From: Corylus avellana
Lineage: Eukaryota > Streptophyta > Magnoliopsida > Fagales > Betulaceae
Direction of reading: 5' to 3'
Length of the DNA stretch: 64,000 nt
Assembly (NCBI RefSeq): GCF_901000735.1
Contig: NC_081545.1
Span: 20,174,100 to 20,238,099 of the forward strand
The notes under the pieces were generated by a model, which was given only the letters and a program-made list of their open reading frames with translations, was not told the DNA's origin and made no database searches. A program made the position numbers and the translations under genes. This document shows, one piece after another, positions 47,229 to 58,300 of the stretch (position 1 is its first letter; each line of letters starts with the position of its first letter).

Positions 47229-47718
47229 GTATTTTTTATAGTATTGCTTATAGACATAATGATTTTGGTGGTTATAGGAATGGACTTTGAGTGGATTTCG
47301 TAGCTTGTATGGCATTTTTCTCCCCGACAATGATATACCTGATTGGTTTACATATAAGGATGAGGGACGCTCTATATGTTTTGAAGTGCCTCGCATCATT
47401 GATCATAATATGGAAGGGTTCGCTGTATGCACTGTTCATTCATCATGTGACAATGGAGAGATATGGTACGCTGGTGATCTTCCTATCATTTCCGTACTCA
47501 ATAAAACCAAGAGTACCACTTATCAAAATGAAAGGCGATTTAACATTACTCTAGAAATATCGCATGAAGATCACATTTGGATATTCAATTTTGATAAATA
47601 TGAGGTCAATTTGGAGGCCGGTGACGAAGTAGAGGTTATCGCAGATTTTGGGCCAGAAATCGATGTTAAGAAGATAGGGGTTCGCCTAGTATATACAGGG
47701 ATATTGATGGGAAAATGA
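39038..47718 (+). CDS. TNL2: TIR-NB-LRR resistance protein, tail truncated
   Basis: Intracellular immune receptor of the TIR-NLR class. Exons: 39038-39555 (TIR), 40147-41251 (NB-ARC), 45908-46183, 46269-47189 (LRR), 47278-47718 (C-JID). All introns are GT-AG and the frame is open throughout, about 1086 residues. The ATG matches TNL1 and TNL3.
TIR (about 21-165) has TYDVFLSFRG and the CLEEL motif with the presumed NADase Glu at residue 96. The P-loop GIGGMGKTT is at 229-237, followed by VLIILDDVD (kinase 2), SRIIITTRD and GLPLALEVLG.
The MHD motif reads MHN (residue 503), unlike both paralogues. LRRs are followed by a C-JID (IFLPDNDIPDWFTYKDEG).
A 1-base deletion near 47696 ends the protein just after KKIGVRLVY. 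The old tail survives out of frame at 47715-47942. Intron 2 (4.7 kb) holds a Helitron. Either a functional receptor or a recent pseudogene. Confidence 0.85.
44482..44501. other. assembly gap (20 N)
   Basis: 20 N inside the Helitron, in low-complexity AT-rich sequence. Confidence 0.95.
45185..45280 (+). mobile_element. short poly(A)-tailed retroposed fragment inside the Helitron
   Basis: About 85 bp beginning CATCCTGAATGTATCTGTGA and ending TTTCTTCTC plus an A run. It is flanked by A-tract-GGTTATA on both sides (ending 45184 and 45287). The duplicated Helitron segment near 44770 lacks it. It looks like the 3' end of a LINE or a processed RNA. Confidence 0.55.
47190..47227. repeat. (CT)n microsatellite at the exon-4 splice donor of TNL2
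   Basis: Intron 4 starts GTTCTCTCTCT and runs about 37 bp. It is only 88 bp long, so the repeat fills nearly half of it. Confidence 0.85.
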
Positions 47719-47942
47719 TTCATTATGCCTCTACATCGAATAAGGATGCTATTGCTGTTATTGACGATGGAGATGCGTCCATAGATTATGTTGCAATTGA
47801 GTCTAAAAGAGGCCTTGGTGATGATGGAGCAGATTTGAGCCATGGTTGCTTTGACGACGATCGAGTGCCTAAGAGATTGAGGTGTGAACATAATCCTGAT
47901 GATAAAGCAGAATCAAGCCATGGTTGCTTTGACGGTGATTGA
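47715..47942 (+). pseudogene. former C-terminal tail of TNL2, out of frame
   Basis: Encodes MIHYASTSNKDAIAVIDDGD, matching the tail of TNL3 (about 60970-61110) and TNL1 (13514-13735). It contains two related blocks, SHGCFDDDRVPKRLRC and SHGCFDGD, where TNL3 has one. It is cut off from the main frame by the deletion near 47696. Confidence 0.75.
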
Positions 47943-50087
47943 GAGCCTAAAAGATTGAGCTTTGAAGAAGAAAAGCTCATATCACAATAAGCAAGTGCAT
48001 TTCATGATTCTTTCTCATTTGGACCCTTTTGAATTTTTCGCTAATTATTTGAATTATGAATCTGGGTTTCTCGAGATTTGAGCTGTATTCAAATATTTTA
48101 GTATCGATTCTCATCTTTCTTTTCATCTTTTTTACATTGATTCTGAAGGTGTTTCAAAAATTTCTTGAGGCATCGGTGGAGTACTTTCAATCTTTGATTT
48201 GCTTTTATGTCCTTTTTCGTGGCTACTTTTGGCATTTGTTCAGATATATCTATTAATTCATGCCTTAGTTTGCATATTTATGTTATTGTTTTGACATTTT
48301 TTCGTTTTTGTGTCTGTATGTTTTGCAGTAGTTATGTTGGTTATAGAAATATTATATCAATTTAGTGATAATGAAGGAGAAATTATGCATGTGAAGCATC
48401 TTCTTGATAACAACCTGCCTTTTTCTCTAAAAAAATTTATAGGAAAAGAAACTCCTTTTTGCGGGCAGTGAAGAATTTTGGTATCATGTTGGTGCAATGG
48501 TGCCCTTTAACCATATTTAAAGGGCAGCTTAAAATATGAAGAAAAAAAAAAAAAAAAAAGTCAGTGACTCTATATCGAAATGAGTTGACAAATACCAAGA
48601 TTTCCTCGGGTTGGATAATCTATCTAGTGCTGATTGAGGAGGATTTAGGTTGTTCAAAATAGAGAAATCTTTGGTTCCTTATTGACATAATTTATATATA
48701 TCAAGTACCCTTTCTTCCATTCCCTTTTCCCATATTTGAATAAAAAATAAATAAACAAAAAATAAAAAGTACCCTTTCTTCCACCTCCAAAGGATGGAAA
48801 AGAAGCATCAAAGGGCTCATCCTGGTCTCTGAAGAGCAAGCAAAAGGCAAGTCAAGATTGCCTGTGCTACCTCACCTAGCTATGGCCGCCTTTGTTTGTG
48901 TAGATTTCGTGTAAGTGATGGGTCAGGGGGGAATTTTGATTTCGTTCTAATATTTGGTTCTGTTCTCAAAATATATATTGTAATTAAATGTACGTTGATT
49001 GTTGCTTTATGGCCAAGTTTCTTTCATTCTCTATAGTTTGTGCATGTAGTTTTTGGCTTGGTGATGTAATAACAATGATAATAATAACTTGAAATTAAAT
49101 TTGGATTGTCGAAGAAACTACAAGAGATCTCTAGTTTTTATTTTTTTATTTTTTATTTTTTACAATTCAAATCCAAATTTTGGTACATCTAGTATGTAGA
49201 ATAACTATTTTTTCATAAAAATGAATGGCTATAATTGAAAATTGAAGAAAGTTGAATGAAATAACTTGGGAATTGTCATTCTCTCCTAGAAATGGCTACT
49301 CCAAGTGTTAGGCTATATGATAAGGATTCTATCATAGCATCTCTAGCAGCATTATGTAAAATAGCTAATAAAAACGTGAAGGATAAACCTCTTGTGCAGT
49401 CCGGCTGCAAAAAGTGTATTTTGCAGCAACCAATACAACAGCTACACCTAAGCTAGATGCACTTAATAAAATAGAGACCAAAACATTGGAACAAAAACTC
49501 TTAATAGACCGATTTTTAAAACAGCAACACCTTCCTATTTGCTAACGCCCTTGCCCAACGCTCCCGCCACTGCCCAACGCCAAATCGCTGCTGCCGCCAC
49601 TGCCCAACACCAAATCGTTTTGTTTGTTGGCTTGTTCTTTCTAGCAAGGTGAGCTTGTTACAGTTTTTTTTTTTTGTTTTTTTGGCAGTTATCCTGTTTG
49701 GTTTGTTCCACTGCCCAAGCTCTTTTTTTTTTTCTTTTTTTTTGTTAAATGATTATTGCTTGGACTTGCTCTATTTGATTCTAATAGATTAAATTTAGTG
49801 GGTCAATTTTTACCTATGTAACGACAATCATTTTTGGATTAAAAGAATGGATCTTTGCTCTCACTATTTTGTTCTTATTCAAAATTTTAAGGAAAGCCTT
49901 TTGGGTTTATTGAAATCTGAAGAATGTATGAAGTTAAGGAGCAAGAAAGTCAACCACTTGGTGAGCTTTTAAACATTTATATGCTTAATCAAATATATGA
50001 TGAATGAGAAAGAAATTGCTCAAGCCCGTTTACAATTTAAGTACTAAAATCATGAACATAATAATTATTTAAACCATCTATGGTGCA
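47943..50087. other. TNL2 3' region and intergenic DNA
   Basis: 47943-48540 matches the TNL1 3' region, with a 66-codon hydrophobic frame at 48056-48256. About 48840-49020 matches 61630-61850 downstream of TNL3 (CACCTAGCTATGGCCGCC here, CACCTAGCCATGGCCGCC there). From 49050 to the gap I see no gene, only a short repeated GCCACTGCCCAACGCC word near 49560-49610. Confidence 0.5.
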
Positions 50088-50187
50088 NNNNNNNNNNNNN
50101 NNNNNNNNNNNNNNNNNNNNNNNNNNNNNNNNNNNNNNNNNNNNNNNNNNNNNNNNNNNNNNNNNNNNNNNNNNNNNNNNNNNNNNN
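50088..50187. other. assembly gap (100 N) hiding the left end of the hAT element
   Basis: 100 N. The hAT subterminal repeats begin directly to its right, and the left terminal inverted repeat and target duplication are not in the visible sequence, so they probably lie in this gap. Confidence 0.95.
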
Positions 50188-50330
50188 CGAACCCGACACG
50201 AAATTAGCGGGTTTGGGTTTACCTTAAACGGGTTTGGGTCATAAACGGGTCGACCCGTTTATGACCCGTTTAGGAGTGCCTGGCGGGTCGTGTCACGGGT
50301 CGACCCGCGGGTGACCCGCCAGACCCGTTT
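50188..50330. repeat. left subterminal repeat block of the hAT element
   Basis: Repeated AAACGGGT, GGGTCGACCCG and GACCCGCC words in both orientations, including the palindrome ACGGGTCGACCCGT. Confidence 0.75.
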
Positions 50331-50519
50331 GTTCTTTTTTTTTTTTTTAACCTAAAAGGCTAAAAACTAAAAAGTAAAAACGATGCAGCCCCTGAACCTC
50401 AGAAGTTCTTGCCCAGCGCCCCTGAGTCAGAACCTGAATCCCTTATTCGGTGAATCGGTGCAGCCCTTGCCCAGCGCCCCAGCTCCAGCAGCCGCGAGAT
50501 CAAGAAACCCATAGGCCAT

Positions 50520-50740
50520 AGGCCTCCCTCTCAGCCTCACGAGTCACGAGTCACGGCCCTCCCCTCACTGAGCTCACCGCCCACGCCCACGCCCACGCCC
50601 ACCGCCCACCGCCCACGCCACTGCCGGTTAGGCCATAACCCATACCCATTCCTCCCTCTCGGCCTCACGAGTCACGGCCCTCCCCTCACTGAGCTCACCG
50701 CCCACGCCCACGCCCACCGCCCACGCCACTGCCGGTCTCT
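50520..50740 (+). repeat. tandem duplication in the 5' leader of the transposase gene
   Basis: GCCTCACGAGTCACGGCCCT followed by a run of CGCCCACGCCCACGCCCACC occurs twice (about 50533-50626 and 50661-50735). The two copies differ in the number of CCCACG units. It is probably untranslated. Confidence 0.7.
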
Positions 50741-50803
50741 CTCTCTCGCCGCTCCTCCACTTTCAGTCATCAGACTCCTCTACCGCCGCTCTCTCTTCCG
50801 CCG

Positions 50804-53800
50804 ATGTCGCATCCGGTATGTTACGTATCTCTCTTTTCAATCTCTTGCTCTCTCAAATCTGAATATCTGCTCTGATTTTGTGGATTGTTGATGTAAATGA
50901 TAGTGGCATCTTGTTTATCTGTGCTTTGATTTCTTTTTTTTTAGCTTTATTGTTGATAATACGGCATGGGTCAGCTTATATCTGCTCCCGGCATGTCTAT
51001 TTTTAGCTTTGTTTAAACTGAAAAGTGGTGGAAATTTGCTATGGCTACTTGATATGGCAAACTGAAACTGAAACATCCAAACTATGCCTTAACTTTGTCT
51101 TGCTCGCAAGCTCACACAAGCACAAGGCTCAGACTCCTCCAACCGTTATTGTTTTTCAGCTTCCTCGCTTTAATTTGGTCCCCCCATTCAAAAGGATATG
51201 TTTTTTACAGAGATGCTGCCGGATTTTATTTTTATTTTCCTAATTTCCTGTTTACATTCTTTCTTCTTTAAACCCTGCCAACTCAACAATAAATTCATTT
51301 AAAAAAAAAAAAAAAATCTACATCATCAATTGATAATTATTCGCATATTTGGAAGTGGGTATTAACAATTTTCCCTATTTTTCCTTCAAACATTATGATC
51401 AATACAGATATAGAAGAAACATGAATGAAGCCATAGCTGAAAATGGACTTTTGACTTCCGAGCTGATTGAGCTGTTTGCAGCCCTATGACTTAAAGCCAA
51501 GCATATATTGTACCAATTTGCTTGTTAAAATGTGCATTTCTGATATTAGTTATTATTATTTATTTTTTTTCCTTGTTTTGTTTCAATGTTGAGGGTCAAG
51601 TACATTTTGCAGTTCGTAAAACTTACAAAAAATGTCGTGTTATTCACTCTAATTTCCGTAGCTTCTTGGACATCCTAAAGGATAAAGATTGCACCCACAG
51701 GGCACTCAAGTCCTTTCAAATCTCTTCCTATCCTATAATGGAGAAATATAGGAGCTTCAAGTAAGAGAGCCTACCAAATAATCTTTTATTAGGCACTTTT
51801 CTGCTTGGCTTCGGATATTTGATATGCTTTCACCATGCTAAACACAATTTGACAACAAACCATATGTTTGATGAATGACAAAGAATTAATGCCTACTTAA
51901 TTCTAGTTTTGTGATAGCATTACTAAATTTGGTTTGATTCTTACTTTTGAACTTATCTTTAACTAACTTACTAATGATTATGTGTGTAGGTGATTAACGA
52001 AGATTCGGTTGTATTCGATGATGATGTGGTTGAAATAAATACAATAGGAGATGAAGATCCTTCTGTTCATACGAATCCGATGACGAACAAAAGGGTCCAG
52101 AAGAAGCGTAAGAGGACCTCAGTAGTTTGGACTCATTTTGATGAAATTCGTTCTAAAGATGCAAATGACTCAAGGATATGGGCAAAATGCAAGTTTTGTG
52201 ATCATAAATATATAGCTAACAGTTCACATGGAACTGGAAATCTGCAGAAGCATATGAAGACTTGTGGGGGGAAAAATGATCATGATATTCAGCAATTGCT
52301 CCTATCTAGAGATCAAGGAACTCTGTCAGTAAGTACCTCAAAATTTGATCCTAAAAGATATAGAGAATTGTTGGTTGCTACGATTATTAAGCATGACTTG
52401 CCATTTTCATATGTTGAATATGATGGTGTAAGAGAGATGCATAGATACTTGCGTAGTGATGTGCCATTAATCTCTAAAAATACTGCTAAGGCAGAATTGG
52501 TTAAGATGCATATGTTGGAGAAACAAAAGGTTAAGTCTTTGTTAACTGGTTATCCTGGGAGGATTAGTTTTACATCTGATTTGTGGACTTCTTTGAAAAC
52601 TGATGGATATATTTGCCTCACTGCTCATTTTATTGACAAAAATTGGGTATTATCTAAAAGGGTGATAAGTTTTTCATTTATGCCCCCACCACATAATGGT
52701 GATTCTTTGGCTGACAAGATAGATAGTTTGCTACAAGAGTGGGGGATTGATAAAAATGTTTTCTCTATAACATTAGATAATGCTTCTGCAAATGATGGTT
52801 GTGTTGAGAAACTGAAACAAAAATTAAACATGGGGAAAGCCCTTCTTTGTGAAGGTGAGTTGTTTCATATGCGTTGTTGTGCCCATATTCTTAATTTGAT
52901 TGTGCAAGATGGATTGAAAGAGATCGCTGATGCTATTCAAAATATTCGAGATAGTGTTAAGTATTTTAGAGGATCACAAGTGAGAAAACAAAGTTTTCTT
53001 CATGGTGTCAATCAAATGTCATTGGAGAGTAACAAGGGGTTAAGACAAGATGTGCCAACCAGATGGAATTCGACATATCTTATGCTTGAGAGTGCTATTC
53101 ACTATAGGCGTGCTTTTGCTTATTTGGAGATGACTGATAAAAATTATAAATTTTGTCCTAGTTCACTTGAGTGGGAAAGGGTGATTGATATCAGTACTTT
53201 TTTGGGCTGCTTTTATCGTGCTACATGTGCTTTTTCTGGTACCAAATATCCCACAGCCAATTTATATTTTCCTGTAGTTGCATTGATTTATGTGAACTTG
53301 AGGCAAGAAGTGGGCGGAGATGGGTATAAGAGATTAATGGCAAATCAAATGCTAGCCAAATTTGAGAAATATTGGTCAGAATTTAATGTAGCATTGGCCA
53401 TTGCAGTTGTCTTGGATCCTCGTTACAAGCTTCGCCTTGTAAAGTACTACTATACGAAGATTTATGGAGCTGATTCTGTAGAGTATAATAATGTTTTTAA
53501 CAAGTTAATCAAACTTTTTATGGAGTATAGTACTCCTACAACTTCAAGCTCCACAGTCGTTCGGCTACAAGAAGACCCAGATTGGGAAAAGGTGAATAAT
53601 ATCATAAGCTTCTTAGCTCGTTAGTAACTTACTAACTTAGTATATTATATATATACTCATAATCACTTACTAATTTTATGTTTATATTCTCTCTGTTCAT
53701 ATAGGAATTTCTAGCATTTGATGGAGTCGATTCTGATGCAAACAAGACTCAATTAGAACTTTATTTGGATGAGCCCAAGTATGTGGAAAAGAATGCGACA

Positions 53801-54213
53801 TTTGATATCCTTTCATTTTGGAAAGGAAATGAATTTCGTTATCCTGAAGTAGCTGCCATGGCTCGTGATATTTTGGGTATTCCTATTTCGACTGTTGCTT
53901 CAGAATCCACATTTAGTGTTGGTGGACGTGTGATTGATCAGTATAGGAGTTCACTTAAACCTGATATTGTTGAGACATTAATTTGTACTAGAGATTGGTT
54001 ATATGGAGAGCAAGGTAATATTAGTTATTTGCATATTTAATTTTTTCATTTACTTGTATTTTTTTTATCTTACTTTAATGACATTAATTTCTCTTATTTT
54101 TTGATATATAACAAGCTTTAATGACGGTGGATAACGAAGAAGAGGATGCTCTGACATTGGATAGTATCAGTTCCTGTGAGATTTCAAGTTCATCTGGACT
54201 TGGAGCATGTTAA
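50804..54213 (+). CDS. hAT transposase with BED zinc finger (ZBED/RICESLEEPER-like)
   Basis: Cut-and-paste transposase. Model: exon 1 50804-50815 (ATG TCG CAT CCG), exon 2 51990-53591, exon 3 53705-54014, exon 4 54116-54213; GT-AG throughout, about 673 residues. If exon 1 is not used, the first ATG is at 52080.
A basic stretch and BED finger (VWTHFDEI, CKFCDHKY, LQKHMKTC) are followed by the hAT catalytic region: FTSDLWTS (first Asp), ITLDNASANDGC (second Asp) and MRCCAHILNLIVQDGL. The C-terminal dimerisation domain (DILSFWKGNEFRYPEVAAMARD, split here by exon choice only) ends near VASESTFSVGGR and SSLKPDIVETLICTRDWL.
No internal stops. The length is normal for plant ZBED transposases. Upstream, 50340-50803 is a GC-rich leader with a tandem duplication. 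Whether it is a live transposase or a domesticated one cannot be told from sequence alone; the subterminal repeats favour a transposon. Confidence 0.85.
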
Positions 54214-54897
54214 AATGAGCATATTGGTGGATCATTCAACTATGCAAGAGTGGACAACAAGTCAACAAGTGGCAAAAATGAAAACTCATTTTGTATTTGT
54301 AAACTTGTAATGATGTAGTTTTTTTTTTTTTTGTTTTTTTTTTTTTTTTGATTAGACAATTGTGTTAAGCCCAGAGCTGGTAACATCATTGAACCAGGAA
54401 AGCTATATACATTTGGTGCTGGAGATAAAGGGCAGCTGGGCATAGAGCTTGTTGCCAACCAGACCGAAAGGGGAAGCCCAGAGCTGGTTGATATTGATCT
54501 CAACTAGCTGTTACTTAGCTTTACCTGCCTCTCTACTTGCACCACATATGCTTTACCTCTAATTTATCATCATCACATTATCAGCATTTGGTGTTTAGAT
54601 TTCCTTGTTTATTTTGTACATAGAAACAAAGAAAAAAAAAATTGTGAAGGTTCAAGCTAGGTACACAGGGACGTGGGTTGTTGATATCTGAAAAATTGGC
54701 TTGCACTTAGGCTTCAAGTAGTTAATAGTTGATACATTTGTCAAGGTTCATTATAACCTATTTTATCTCTAAAGCATATTAACTTATAACTATTAAATGA
54801 TTTGGTGTGGTTAGCCTGCTAGGAGTTTAATTTTAAGAGATAATTGCTAAAAATATTATTATTTTATTTAAAAACAAAAAAAAAATTATTTTTTAAG

Positions 54898-55125
54898 TTA
54901 AACGGGTAAACGGGTCGTATCGGGTCGTGTTGACCCGGCACGACCCGCTAGTTTAAACGGGTCTCACGGGTCGTGTCGGGTGACCCGTGAAATACCCGGG
55001 TTCGTGTCGTGTCGGGGGGTCCGACCCGTTTAATAAACGGGTCGTGTTTGGGTTTTAGCTAAACGGGTCGCGAGTACCCGCGGATCGTAAACGGGTCGAC
55101 CCGTGGACCCGTTTTGCCAGCCCTA
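54898..55125. repeat. right subterminal repeat and terminal inverted repeat of the hAT element
   Basis: Dense AAACGGGTC, GGGTCGTGT and CGACCCGT words, ending CCCGTTTTGCCAGCCCTA at 55125. The density is higher than in the visible left block, part of which is lost in the gap. Confidence 0.8.
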
Positions 55126-55352
55126 CTTTATACTTTATACCATCATTTTAATATGCCATTAAATAAAAAATAATTTTTTTAAAAACACACCCACACACAA
55201 AAGGACAAGGAATTAATTGTCTTCTTAAAAAAAGAAAAAAAAAAAAGGTTGTTCTCTCGTTGAAGTGGCCATTATGTAGAGTTGAGTACCCCAGCCTCGT
55301 GAACTGCGTCTCCTTTGCCATTTACCACTTTTCCCCCAATTCTCCTCAGGCC
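55126..55352 (+). promoter_or_regulatory. TNL3 upstream region
   Basis: 227 bp between the hAT end and the ATG. It contains the TNL upstream segment GTTGTTCTCTCGTTGAAGTG (55247-55266), also found at 334 and 2070, and the CC-rich stretch before the ATG shared with TNL1 and TNL2. No clear TATA box. The open frame extends upstream to 55260 without an ATG, and I take this as chance. Confidence 0.4.
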
Positions 55353-58300
55353 ATGGCTGCCAGTACCTCCACCTCTTCATCTTCTTCCTCCCATCCAAGC
55401 TGGACCTATGACGCCTTCTTGAGTTTTAGAGGCGAAGACACGCGCAAGAACTTCACCGACCATCTCTATTTTGCTCTAAGAGATGCTGGAATCAACACCT
55501 TCAGAGATGACAACGAGCTTCGAAGAGGAGAGGATATTACATCCGAACTGTTGTCGGCAATACAAAGGTCCAAAATCTCTATCATCGTCTTCTCCAGAAA
55601 CTACGCGGCCTCTAGGTGGTGCTTGGAGGAACTTGTGAAGATCATGGAGTGCCGAAGAACAGTGAGGCAGCTGGTTCTACCTATCTTCTATGATGTTGAA
55701 CCGTCGGATGTGCGCAACCAAACGGGTAGTTTTGCTGAAGCATTTTTGAAACATGAAGAGCGTTACTTGTTGGACATAGACAAGGTACTGAGGTGGAGAA
55801 GAGCTCTGATTGAAGCTGCTAATTTGTCTGGGTGGGATCTAACAAACACTGTGGACGGGTAAGTGCACACTAGCCATTAGCCAATCATTTTTAGATCTTT
55901 AACTTTACTGATATAGATTTAAAATTTGATGGAAAAAAATAATGATAATAGCAGGATGGAATTAACCGTATTCCTTGCAATGTGTTAGAAGTCGTTGCCT
56001 TAATTTTATTGGCTTTAGTAAGGAATAAGTGATAAGAGTTTATCTTCTTCTTTTTTTTTTTTTTTTTAATTCGTTCTTTTGGTCCAATATTATATATACA
56101 TAACAAGAGGTATACTTTTCTCTTTAGAAGTCTCAAGGTTTTGTTGGGATTTGATGTGCAGATTTTTGTATGAAAAAAGGGAAATTTAAACAGCTAACAT
56201 ATTCACAAATGTTTAGATAGATTTGCGTATGCAACATTATTTTATGGTATCTAAAAGTTTAATTTCTTCAATTTTTGCCCAAGTAGTATTTTAAGTACTA
56301 GTGTGTTAGGTATAATGTCCAATATATGCAGAATTTTTATTTGCCATCATGAAATATTTACTATATTCAAATGGTTACCTGTATGATTTGACTCTACCTA
56401 ATTTCTAAAATAATTTGCAGGCATGAAGCCAAATTTATTAGGAAAATTGTTGAAGCGGTTTTAAGGGAAGTCAACAGCACGTATTTATATGTTACACTCT
56501 ATCCAGTTGGAATAGATTCTCGCGTGCAAGCCATCACTTCATTGTTAAGGGTTGGAGTCGATGATGTCCGCATGGTAGGAATTTGGGGAATGGGTGGAAT
56601 GGGGAAAACAACCATTTCTAAAGCCATATATAACCAATTTTTTCATAGTTTTGAAGGTAAAAGTTTTCTTGCAAATATTAGGGAAACTTCTAAGCAACTT
56701 GATGGTCAGGTTCGATTACAGGAGCAACTTCTTTCTGATATCTTGAAGACAGGCAAGATAAAGGTGAATAATGTTGATAGGGGAATTACTATGATAAAAG
56801 AAAGACTTCATGATAAAAGGGTACTTGTTATACTTGATGATGTAGACCAGTTGGAGCAACTCAATGCCATAGCTAGAAGTCGTGATTGGTTTGGCTCAGG
56901 AAGTAGGATTATTATAACAACTAGGGATGAGCAATTGCTAAAGGCGCTTGAAGTGGACGAAGTGTATACAGCCCAAGAAATGAGTGAAAATGAATCTCTG
57001 GAACTCTTTAGTTGGCATGCCTTTAGGAATAGTTATCCCACAGAAGATTATATGGACTTGTCAAGAAGTGTTGTTGCTTATTCTGGAGGATTACCACTAG
57101 CTCTTGAAGTTTTGGGTTCTTTTCTATTCACTAGGAGCATGCAAGAATGGAAAAGTGCATTGGAGAAATTGAAAAGGATCCCTAATGATCAAGTTCAAAC
57201 AAAACTTAGAATAAGCTTTGATGGATTAAGTGATAGTACTCAAAAGGATATATTTCTTGATATATCATGTTTTTTTATCGGAATGGACAAAAACTATGTT
57301 ATACAAATATTGGATGATTGTAACTTTTTTGCAGAGATTGGAATTAGTGTCCTCATTCAGCGGTGTCTTCTTTCAGTTGGTGAGAGAAACAAACTCATAA
57401 TGCATGATTTGCTTCGAGACATGGCAAGAGAAATTGTTCGTGAAGAATGCCCTAAAATACCAGGAAAGCGTAGTAGATTATGGTTGCATGAGGAAGCAAT
57501 TGACATATTTGCAAAGCAAGAGGTAAGAACTTCCACTATAACAAAAAAAAAAAAAAAAGTTTTAAATCAACTCTGAACTTGAAATGATTGCAATTCACCC
57601 TAGTAGAGTCCACTAATGAATTATAATTCCATAAGGAGTAGTACTCCAAGCCCAAGTCCAAGTTGAGTCAGACTAGTTTCTTGGTAGAGTTAGAGTCTTA
57701 GTTGGAGTTAATGTCAGCTAGGTACTTAGATTATTTAAGTGTCCTATTTGGATTAGTAATTCTCTTTGTAACCAATCAGTATTGCTCATCTATTTAAAGG
57801 GGAGACTATTAATGAAGAAGTAGGCCTGAGAAAATTATATTCAAACCTTGTGTTTGTCAAAAGGTCTAGGTTCCCTTATGAATTTAAAAGTTGTCTAGGT
57901 TCCTTTACGAATCTACTCTATTACTAGTCGCATCAGTTTGTTTGGCCGGTTTTGGTTACATTTCAGTGGGTAGGGGCTGATTGTCGTAATAGGTGAGTGG
58001 TGTGGCTAAAACAGATGTGGGTTTAGAGCTATTTATGTGAGGCATATTGGAGTTTGGAGAACAATGTGTTTTCTTTGTCTTTGTTTATACCAAATAACGG
58101 TACGATTTGGGTAGAGTTGTAAGGAAATGATTGCTCTTGATTCCCATATCTCATTTTTAAGGGAGAATTTATGATTTCACAAGGCCCATATTTGTTTTCT
58201 TTGCTAACTTCATTCTACTATTTTGTTACTTTCAAGCATGGTTATATTACAGTATGCTAGCCTCGGCTAAATGAAATAATCTACAAGAATGCATTGGTTG

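Larger units (their letters stand above)
50188..55125 (+). mobile_element. hAT-superfamily DNA transposon, near complete
   Basis: Carries a full transposase gene between two blocks of GC-rich subterminal repeats (50188-50330 and 54898-55125). These are built from ACGGGTCGACCCG, CGGGTCGTGT and related words, the kind of sequence hAT transposases bind. The right terminus, read inward, is TAGGGCTGGCAAAACGGGTC (ending at 55125). CTTTATAC (55126-55133) would be its 8-bp target duplication. The left terminus is lost in the gap. The right end sits about 230 bp upstream of the TNL3 ATG. Confidence 0.8.

Noticed and set aside
55260..55352. 31-codon upstream extension of TNL3
   Set aside because: It has no ATG, lies in untranslated sequence shared with the paralogues, and the common start at 55353 is in all three genes.
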